A DNA stretch of 11,732 nucleotides from Syntrophaceae bacterium UBA2251 (GTDB taxonomy: Bacteria > Desulfobacterota > Syntrophia > Syntrophales > UBA2251), in the NCBI GenBank assembly GCA_002347815.1, contig DDXV01000071.1, positions 1 through 11,732 on the forward strand, read 5' to 3'. Numbering within the stretch: position 1 is the first letter of the stretch; each line of letters starts with the position of its first letter. The translations under genes and the position numbers were made by a program. Of the stretch, positions 7,542 to 11,732 are shown one piece after another. The notes under the pieces were generated by a model, which had not been told where the DNA came from, did not search any database, and saw nothing but the letters and a program-made list of their open reading frames with translations.

Positions 7542-8297
7542 ATGGTGCGTAGATCAGGGTGTGGGTGGGTTCTTCTGCTTGTCTCGGTCCTGTGGCTGAT
7601 CCCCGTGTCCGTATCGGCCCAGGAGAAGCTCAACGCCGCCGTCGCGGCCAACTTCATCCAGGCGTTCACGGAAATTTCCCAGGCGTTCGAACGGAAGACC
7701 GGCGTCAAGGTCGAGGCGACCTTCGCCTCAACGGGGAGCCTGTACGGCCAGATCGTCAACGGCGCCCCCTACGATCTGTTCCTGTCGGCCGACGAGGACC
7801 GGCCCGCCCGCCTGAACAGGGAGGGCGCCGGCGAGAGGCCCTTCGTCTATGCCCGGGGCCGCTGCGTCCTGTGGTCGGCCCGGAAGGATTTCTGCCGCGC
7901 CAGGGACTGGCGAACGGCCCTCCGGGGGGAGGACGTGAAGCGCGTCGCTATCGCCAATCCGGAGACGGCCCCTTACGGGACCGCGGCCCGGACGGCGCTC
8001 GTCAAGACCGGCCTGTGGGAAGCGCTGAAACAGAAGTGGGTGTTCGCCCAGAACATCGCCCAGGCCTTCCAGTACGCCTCGACGTCAGCGACGGAGGCGG
8101 GCTTCTGCGCCTATTCTTCCGTCATGTCCGACGAGGGGAAGAAGGGCTGTTTCTATCGGCTCGAAGAGGCGCCGGCGATCGTCCAGTCGGCCTGCATCCT
8201 GAAACGCACACCGCATCGCGCGGCCGCGGAGGCGTTCGCCGCCTTCCTCGCCTCCCCGGAAGCGGATGCGATCAAAGCAAGATACGGATATCAATAG
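7542..8297 (+). CDS. modA: Molybdate ABC transporter, periplasmic substrate-binding protein
   Basis: Captures molybdate (or tungstate) in the periplasm and delivers it to ModB. The 251-aa protein begins with a Sec signal peptide (MVRR, hydrophobic core to about residue 22, cleavage VSA|Q at 26/27). It has ModA family stretches: AAVAANF near the mature start, FASTGSLYGQI, and GAPYDLFLSADEDRP. I chose ATG 7542 because AGGAGG (7527-7532) sits 9 nt upstream and the signal peptide starts there; the in-frame ATG at 7467 lacks a ribosome site and would put the candidate operator inside the gene. First gene of modABC, 144 bp after fdhF. No lipobox is seen. Molybdate versus tungstate preference cannot be told from sequence by eye. 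Confidence 0.93.
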   Translation: MVRRSGCGWVLLLVSVLWLIPVSVSAQEKLNAAVAANFIQAFTEISQAFERKTGVKVEATFASTGSLYGQIVNGAPYDLFLSADEDRPARLNREGAGERPFVYARGRCVLWSARKDFCRARDWRTALRGEDVKRVAIANPETAPYGTAARTALVKTGLWEALKQKWVFAQNIAQAFQYASTSATEAGFCAYSSVMSDEGKKGCFYRLEEAPAIVQSACILKRTPHRAAAEAFAAFLASPEADAIKARYGYQ

Positions 8298-8298
8298 C

Positions 8299-8952
8299 GT
8301 GGACTGGCAACCCTTTTACGTCACCCTGAAACTGGCCGTCGCGACCACGGGCCTGCTCATCGTCCTGGCGGCGCCCCTGGCCTATTTCCTGGCCTATGCG
8401 CGCTTCCCCGGCAAGTCCTTGATCGAGGCCCTGGTCAATCTGCCCCTGGCCCTGCCGCCGACCGTGATCGGCTTTTATCTGGTCGTGTTCATGGGACCGA
8501 AGGGGGCGGCGGGGCGCGTGTGGGAGGCCGTCACCGGCGGTTCGCTCCTGTTTACGTTCCTGGGCATCGTCGTCGCGTCCACCCTCTACAGCCTCCCCTT
8601 TGCCGTCCAGCCCCTCAAGGCCGCCTTCCAGAGGATCGACCGGCGCCTGATGGAGAGCGCCTACGTCCTGGGGCTCTCGCGCGTGGCGACCTTCCTCCGG
8701 GTGATCATCCCCAACAGCGCCAGCGGCATCGCCGCGGCGGCGATCCTCGTTTTCCTGCACTGCATGGGGGCCTTCGGCGTGCTCTTGATGGTCGGCGGCA
8801 GCCTCCCCGGGGAGACCAAGGTGGCGTCCATCGCCATCTACGAGGCGGTGGAGGCCATGAAATACCGGGAGGCGGGCCTGATGTCCCTGTGTTTCATCCC
8901 TATCAGCTATGCCTTTCTCCTGCTCGTCAATCGTCTGAACCGAGGTGCATGA
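8299..8952 (+). CDS. modB: Molybdate ABC transporter permease
   Basis: Integral membrane channel of the molybdate importer. The 217-aa protein has about five hydrophobic segments and the EAA loop that docks on the ATPase (ESAYVLGLSRVATFLRVIIP, residues 119-138), as in E. coli ModB (229 aa). I chose GTG 8299, 1 nt after the modA stop, because family members commonly begin close to this DWQP stretch. An in-frame ATG at 8266 inside modA would add 11 residues without a better ribosome site and remains possible. It ends 1 nt before modC, so the three genes are tightly coupled. Confidence 0.92.
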   Translation: MDWQPFYVTLKLAVATTGLLIVLAAPLAYFLAYARFPGKSLIEALVNLPLALPPTVIGFYLVVFMGPKGAAGRVWEAVTGGSLLFTFLGIVVASTLYSLPFAVQPLKAAFQRIDRRLMESAYVLGLSRVATFLRVIIPNSASGIAAAAILVFLHCMGAFGVLLMVGGSLPGETKVASIAIYEAVEAMKYREAGLMSLCFIPISYAFLLLVNRLNRGA

Positions 8953-8953
8953 C

Positions 8954-9670
8954 ATGTCGCTTCAAATCCGCGTCCGGAAGAAACTGAGGTACTTCGAGAT
9001 CGATCTCGATTTTTCCTGCCCCGACGACCATTTGCTCGTGATGATCGGTCCCTCCGGCGGGGGCAAGACCACCCTCATCCGCATGGTCGCCGGCCTGGAG
9101 ACCCCCGACGCGGGACGGATCGCCTATCGGGGGGAGACGTGGTTCGATTCCGAGCGGAGGGTCGACCTCCCGCCCCAGAAACGGCGCCTCGGCTATGTCT
9201 TCCAGGAGTACACCCTCTTCCCGCACCTGAGTCTTTACGAGAACGCCGCGTTCGCCGCGGCGGACCGGGCGGAGGTGGACGACCTCTTCGCGCGCTTCGG
9301 CATCGATCATCTCCGCGGGCGGAAGCCGCACCAGGTCTCCGGCGGCGAGCGCCAGCGCTGCGCGCTCTGCCAGGCACTGGCCCGGCGGCCGCGGCTGCTG
9401 CTGCTCGACGAACCGTTTTCCGCCCTCGACGTGGTCACGCGCCGCTGCCTGCGCGAGGCGGTGAAGGGGCTTCGGGAGGGGCTGTCCTGCCCGATCCTGT
9501 ACGTCACGCACGACATCAACGAGGCGCTGTTCCTCGCCGACGAGATGGTGCCCATCGTGGAGGGCCGGATCGACCGCGGCTGGATGCAGCGGACCATCGC
9601 CCCGATCCCGGACTCGGAAGAGGCCCCGCTCCGGGCGACGCGGCAGCCGCGCCTGGCCCTGGTCTATTAG
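8954..9670 (+). CDS. modC: Molybdate ABC transporter ATP-binding protein, short form without Mop/TOBE domain
   Basis: ATPase that powers molybdate import through ModB. In its 238 aa I see Walker A GPSGGGKT (32-39), Q-loop Q84, signature VSGGE (128-132), Walker B LLLLDE (148-153) and switch His186 (VTHD). It stops soon after the nucleotide-binding domain, whereas E. coli ModC (352 aa) carries a C-terminal molybdate-binding TOBE/Mop domain. That domain is absent here, and no separate one follows in the window. ATG 8954 is preceded by GAGG 8 nt upstream; GTG 8945 is an alternative start three codons earlier that would overlap modB. By motifs alone it could serve another oxyanion, but the modAB context fixes the call. 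Confidence 0.92.
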   Translation: MSLQIRVRKKLRYFEIDLDFSCPDDHLLVMIGPSGGGKTTLIRMVAGLETPDAGRIAYRGETWFDSERRVDLPPQKRRLGYVFQEYTLFPHLSLYENAAFAAADRAEVDDLFARFGIDHLRGRKPHQVSGGERQRCALCQALARRPRLLLLDEPFSALDVVTRRCLREAVKGLREGLSCPILYVTHDINEALFLADEMVPIVEGRIDRGWMQRTIAPIPDSEEAPLRATRQPRLALVY

Positions 9671-9728
9671 AAGACGGCACACGATCCGGCCGTCCGGTGC
9701 CGATCGGCGCGCAGGTTCGATTCTTCGA

Positions 9729-9747
9729 GGAGGGCGGCCGGCCCTCC
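9729..9747 (+). terminator. GC-rich hairpin after modC
   Basis: GGAGGGC-GGCCG-GCCCTCC: perfect 7-bp stem with 5-base loop, 58 nt past the modC stop. There is no U-run after it. It may end or stabilise the modABC transcript. A second hairpin follows at 9758-9775. Confidence 0.4.
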
Positions 9748-9757
9748 CGACTTAACA

Positions 9758-9775
9758 GGGTGTCGAATAACACCC
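9758..9775 (+). terminator. Second hairpin after modC
   Basis: GGGTGT-CGAATA-ACACCC: perfect 6-bp stem with a 6-base loop, 10 nt downstream of the previous hairpin. No U-tract follows, so intrinsic termination is uncertain. Confidence 0.35.
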
Positions 9776-9783
9776 GGATCAGG

Positions 9784-9903
9784 CAGGCTGTTCAAAAATG
9801 TTCGGATGCAAGGCGCGCAAAAACTTCAAGAGCGAGACGTATATAGGAATACGTCGAGCGATGAGGTTTGCAGCGACGCCGATGAGCGTTTTTCAACTGC
9901 CTG
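9784..9903. repeat. 120-bp imperfect palindromic intergenic repeat (REP/MITE-like)
   Basis: The outer 20 bases at each end are inverted copies (16 of 20 match: CAGGCTGTTCAAAAATG against CAGGCAGTTGAAAAACG). The centre is a perfect hairpin GACGTAT-ATAGGA-ATACGTC at 9836-9855. No coding potential is seen. From memory the layout (TTCAAAAA end, AAGGCGCGCAAAA, GACGTAT/ATACGTC centre, GTTTTTCAAC end) resembles dispersed intergenic repeats of Desulfobacterota genomes. It separates modABC from fmdE and ends 2 nt before the fmdE ribosome site. Confidence 0.65.
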
Positions 9904-9920
9904 TTAAGGAGTGAAGGTTG

Positions 9921-10508
9921 ATGAATATTGGTTCCTATGCCTATGAAGAGTACGTCCACTTGGTCAAATCCTTTCACGGCAGCCTGGCCCCGGGGCTCCT
10001 GATCGGCGGCTTCATGGTCGATCTCGCCCTGAAGAACCTGCCGGAGGGGGAGTTCTTCGACGCCGTCTGCGAAACCCCGATCTGTCTGCCGGATGCGGTG
10101 CAGTTGCTGACCCCCTGCACGATCGGGAACGGCTGGCTGACGGTCCTCCCGTTCGGGCGCTTTGCCGTCAGCCTCTACGAGAAGACGGACGGCCGCGGGG
10201 TGAGGGTCTATCTCGACATGGAGAAGCTCAAGGCCTGGGACGAGGTCCACGCGTGGTATCTCAAGCTGAAGAAGAAACCGGAGCAGAACTACGAGCGGCT
10301 GATGAGCCAGATCAAGGAGGCCGGGCACGGGCTGCTCAGCGTCCAGCGCGTACGCGTCGAGCCGGAGACGCTCCGGCGGAAGAAACTCGGCCCGGTGGCC
10401 GTTTGTCCGGTTTGCGGCGAGGCCTACCCGGCCCGGCACGGCGAGCGCTGCAAGGGCTGTCAGGGGGAGGCGCCGTACCTCGAGATCGAAAAGGTCGAGG
10501 CCCGCTAA
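9921..10508 (+). CDS. FmdE family protein with C-terminal zinc ribbon
   Basis: The 195-aa protein has the FmdE fold signature (named for subunit E of tungsten formylmethanofuran dehydrogenase): FHG at 18-20, then APGLLIGGFM, and CETPICLPDAVQLLTPCTIG around residues 50-69 with C50, C55 and C66. A zinc ribbon, C162/C165/C177/C180 (CPVC...CKGC), closes the protein. The usual FHGHxCPG motif is altered here to FHGSLAPG, losing one His and one Cys. Biochemical function is not established; its place after modABC and near two formate dehydrogenases suggests a role in molybdenum or pterin-cofactor handling (inference). AAGGAG at 9906-9911 sits 9 nt before ATG 9921; an overlapping TTG at 9918 is less likely. 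It may be co-transcribed with modABC or read from its own promoter. Confidence 0.85.
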   Translation: MNIGSYAYEEYVHLVKSFHGSLAPGLLIGGFMVDLALKNLPEGEFFDAVCETPICLPDAVQLLTPCTIGNGWLTVLPFGRFAVSLYEKTDGRGVRVYLDMEKLKAWDEVHAWYLKLKKKPEQNYERLMSQIKEAGHGLLSVQRVRVEPETLRRKKLGPVAVCPVCGEAYPARHGERCKGCQGEAPYLEIEKVEAR

Positions 10509-10533
10509 ACCATCGGTCCCAAGAAACGCCGCT

Positions 10534-10560
10534 CCCGGTCGCTGGAAACGACGGACCGGG
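10534..10560 (+). terminator. Hairpin between convergent fmdE and the ModE-like gene
   Basis: CCCGGTC (10534-10540) pairs with GACCGGG (10554-10560) around 13 bases, 26 nt after the fmdE stop. A TTTT follows only after ten intervening bases, so this is a weak intrinsic-terminator candidate for fmdE. Confidence 0.4.
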
Positions 10561-10609
10561 CATGGGAGGGTTTTCGGAAATCTTCCCGTTTGGCGCGAAA
10601 GGGGCCTGA

Positions 10610-10951
10610 CTATTTCTTTTTGGGTTCAATCAGGGATTTGAACTCGCGATTGGCCTCTTCCAGGAGCGCCTCGACGTCCCGCTCCAGCCTTTCGAAGCGG
10701 TCGATGATGGCCTGGGCCCGGGCGGTCAGATGCATCCCCTTTTCGGTCGCATCGATCTCCACGAGCTTCATGCCCATCCGCTCCTCCGAGGCCTTGAGCC
10801 GGCCCCAGGCCGCCCGGTAGGACATCTGCAGCTTCTTGGCGGCGGCGTTCAGGCTGTGCGCCTCCTGGATGGCCGTCAGGATGTCGTCGCGCCCCCGGCC
10901 GAAAAGGACCTTTCCGTCCTTCTCGAGCCAGATCTTGTATTTGATCTCCAT
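10610..10951 (-). CDS. ModE-like winged helix-turn-helix regulator lacking the molybdate-binding domain
   Basis: The 113-aa DNA-binding protein resembles the N-terminal domain of ModE and LysR-type winged helices: helix-turn-helix around residues 23-55 (SLNAAAKKLQMSYRAAWGRL), a wing near residues 60-75, then a charged helix that may dimerise (residues 78-105). The two Mop domains that bind molybdate in E. coli ModE (262 aa) are missing. It is likely to control molybdate uptake and possibly the formate dehydrogenase genes; by itself it shows no obvious metal-sensing site. It is convergent with fmdE. No good ribosome site precedes the ATG, and the candidate promoter lies so close that the mRNA may be leaderless. 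Family call is good; target and ligand are inferred. Confidence 0.85.
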   Translation of the reverse strand: MEIKYKIWLEKDGKVLFGRGRDDILTAIQEAHSLNAAAKKLQMSYRAAWGRLKASEERMGMKLVEIDATEKGMHLTARAQAIIDRFERLERDVEALLEEANREFKSLIEPKKK

Positions 10952-10957
10952 GCGGGG

Positions 10958-10986
10958 ATTCTAAACCAGCCCCCCCGTAAATTCAA
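10958..10986 (-). promoter_or_regulatory. Candidate promoter of the ModE-like gene, giving a leaderless mRNA
   Basis: On the minus strand TTGAAT (10986-10981), a 17-base spacer, then TAGAAT (10963-10958). Only six bases separate the -10 box from the ATG, so transcription would start at or next to the initiation codon. This agrees with the lack of a Shine-Dalgarno sequence. Confidence 0.5.
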
Positions 10987-11225
10987 GGCAAAATCAACGA
11001 TCTTTTCCATCGGGGGAAGGTGATCTTTCCAGGGGGGTCCCGGCGGCGGGGGCTCCGGGCATCCCCGTGAATGCGGTAGCCCGCCGCCCGTCCGGACGGA
11101 CATCCGAACCCCGTCCGTCCGACACCCCCGCGCCCCGGCCTTCCGCCGGCCGGCTTCCTTGCGACACGCCCTTACGGGAGGTCGACCGTTTCGATCTCGG
11201 CGATCTTCCGCCTCGTGAAATAAAA
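10987..11225. other. Non-coding stretch upstream of the ModE-like gene
   Basis: I see no supported gene on either strand here. It is GC-rich and contains a perfect inverted repeat, CGGACGGAC (11093-11101) and GTCCGTCCG (11113-11121), 9-bp arms around 11 bases. GCCGGCCGGC at 11145-11154 recurs in the hairpin at 11271-11306. The dyad could be an upstream control site of the ModE-like gene or an RNA hairpin; nothing decides. Confidence 0.5.
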
Positions 11226-11258
11226 GAAGGCCCGCTCACCGATCGTGAACGGGCCTTC
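11226..11258 (-). terminator. Intrinsic terminator of the fdn operon
   Basis: On the minus strand GAAGGCCCG pairs with CGGGCCTTC (9 bp), capped by an inner TCAC/GTGA stem, and is followed directly by TTTTATTT. It lies 57 nt after the fdnI stop and has all parts of a rho-independent terminator in that direction. Confidence 0.85.
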
Positions 11259-11270
11259 CGGTTCATCCTC

Positions 11271-11306
11271 TCGTCGCCGGCCGGCATCCCTGCCGGCCGG
11301 CGACGA
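11271..11306 (-). terminator. 15-bp perfect hairpin directly after fdnI
   Basis: TCGTCGCCGGCCGGC (11271-11285) is perfectly complementary to 11292-11306 around a 6-base loop, starting 8 nt past the fdnI stop on the minus strand. It has no U-tract of its own. Together with the terminator at 11226-11258 it makes a tandem 3' structure that may protect the operon mRNA. Confidence 0.55.
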
Positions 11307-11314
11307 TCATCTCC

Positions 11315-11732
11315 TTAGCCGTGCTGGCCGTGCGCCTCTTTCTTCGCCTCGCCGTAGACCACGAGCTTCCCCTCCGCCTCCATCTCCTTCAACCACTTCG
11401 CGTGCTGCTTCTTCAGCCACGCCCGCGTCACCCAGCCCGAAAACATCGCCGGGGCGCTCCCGGGTGATCCGATCGTCCCCAGGTACAGGTGAATGAAGAA
11501 AAACGCGAAGATCGCCACGAACCCCAACGCGTGCAACGCAAACAACCACCGAACCAGCCAGGACGGAAACGCCAGCGGGAACCACATGATCAACCCCGTC
11601 ACCACCATCACCGCCCCGAACGCCGCAACCGTCAGGAAAAACGCCTTCTGACCCGGATTGTACTTCCCAACCTCGGGTACCTTGTCCACGTGCCACAAAT
11701 ATCCGCCCGCGCACAAAATCCAGTCCAGATCC
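11315..11732 (-). CDS. fdnI: Formate dehydrogenase-N gamma subunit (cytochrome b556), C-terminal part, cut by window edge
   Basis: The frame is open to the last base and begins inside the gene: the first full codons read DLDWILCAGGYL, the same as the end of the left-edge piece. It shows GKYNPGQK, two hydrophobic segments (about residues 114-135 and 147-169 of the joined protein) and a His-rich hydrophilic tail ending HGQHG. His152 and His166 lie 14 residues apart like haem ligands His155 and His169 of E. coli FdnI. Neither edge piece alone has all four ligands; the joined 223-aa protein does. It ends TAA at 11317-11315, followed by strong hairpins, as expected for the last gene of fdnGHI. Confidence 0.93.
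   Translation of the reverse strand, partial: DLDWILCAGGYLWHVDKVPEVGKYNPGQKAFFLTVAAFGAVMVVTGLIMWFPLAFPSWLVRWLFALHALGFVAIFAFFFIHLYLGTIGSPGSAPAMFSGWVTRAWLKKQHAKWLKEMEAEGKLVVYGEAKKEAHGQHG
11709..11732. repeat. Terminal direct repeat, right copy (identical to 1-24)
   Basis: The last 24 bases repeat the first 24 bases in direct orientation. Overlapping the two copies yields a closed sequence of 11,708 bp and restores a single fdnI frame of 672 nt (224 codons with stop). Confidence 0.9.

Noticed and set aside
9714..9723. GGTTCGATTC, resembling a tRNA T-loop
   Set aside because: No acceptor, D or anticodon arm can be built around it, and the following bases belong to an unrelated GC hairpin.
11067..11318. 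Short plus-strand open frame in the gap before the right-edge gene
   Set aside because: Composition is Arg/Pro/Ser-rich as expected from random GC-rich DNA. It has no ribosome site and runs through the terminator hairpins.
1..11732. Plasmid or phage identity from the circular closure
   Set aside because: No replication initiator, iteron array, partition, relaxase, integrase or structural gene is visible, so circularity alone does not support calling it a plasmid or phage.
1..11732. CRISPR array, rRNA, insertion sequence or toxin-antitoxin genes
   Set aside because: Looked for on both strands. No regularly spaced repeats, rRNA-like stretches, transposase motifs or small gene pairs of that kind were seen.

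Overview
The window is a compact molybdenum/formate module from a GC-rich, selenocysteine-using anaerobe. Family content (Tat-exported Sec-containing formate dehydrogenase-N, a NuoG-like Sec formate dehydrogenase, FmdE, a short ModE-like regulator) and a dispersed-type palindromic repeat suggest a Desulfobacterota (former Deltaproteobacteria, possibly syntrophic) source. That assignment is an inference, not a proof.

Layout. Minus strand, right to left: fdnG (4185-1078, Tat-exported catalytic subunit, in-frame UGA = Sec186), fdnH (1072-281, four-cluster Fe-S subunit with one membrane anchor) and fdnI (cytochrome b, running off the left edge at base 1). Plus strand, divergent from fdnG across a 515-bp regulatory region: fdhF (4701-7397, cytoplasmic formate dehydrogenase with NuoG-like N-terminus, in-frame UGA = Sec353), then modA-modB-modC (7542-9670, molybdate ABC transporter), a 120-bp imperfect palindromic repeat, and fmdE (9921-10508). 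A ModE-like regulator (10951-10610) lies on the minus strand. At the right edge the C-terminal part of a cytochrome b (11315-11732, minus) is followed downstream by two strong hairpins, one of which is an intrinsic terminator.

Topology. The first 24 bases equal the last 24 bases. Joining the ends through this overlap makes the two cytochrome b pieces into one uninterrupted 223-codon fdnI whose four haem histidines have the spacing of E. coli FdnI. The sequence therefore closes into an 11,708-bp circle. I see no replication, partition, mobilisation, integrase or IS gene, so the circle may be a tandem amplification, an excised circle, or an assembly-graph cycle rather than a plasmid.

How the genes fit together. 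ModABC imports molybdate for the pterin cofactor of both dehydrogenases, and the ModE-like protein probably controls uptake through a palindrome at the modA promoter. FdnGHI would exchange electrons between periplasmic formate and the quinone pool, while FdhF would interconvert formate and CO2 in the cytoplasm with a partner not encoded here. Both catalytic subunits depend on UGA recoding, and each has a compact hairpin just after the UGA that fits a bacterial SECIS element.
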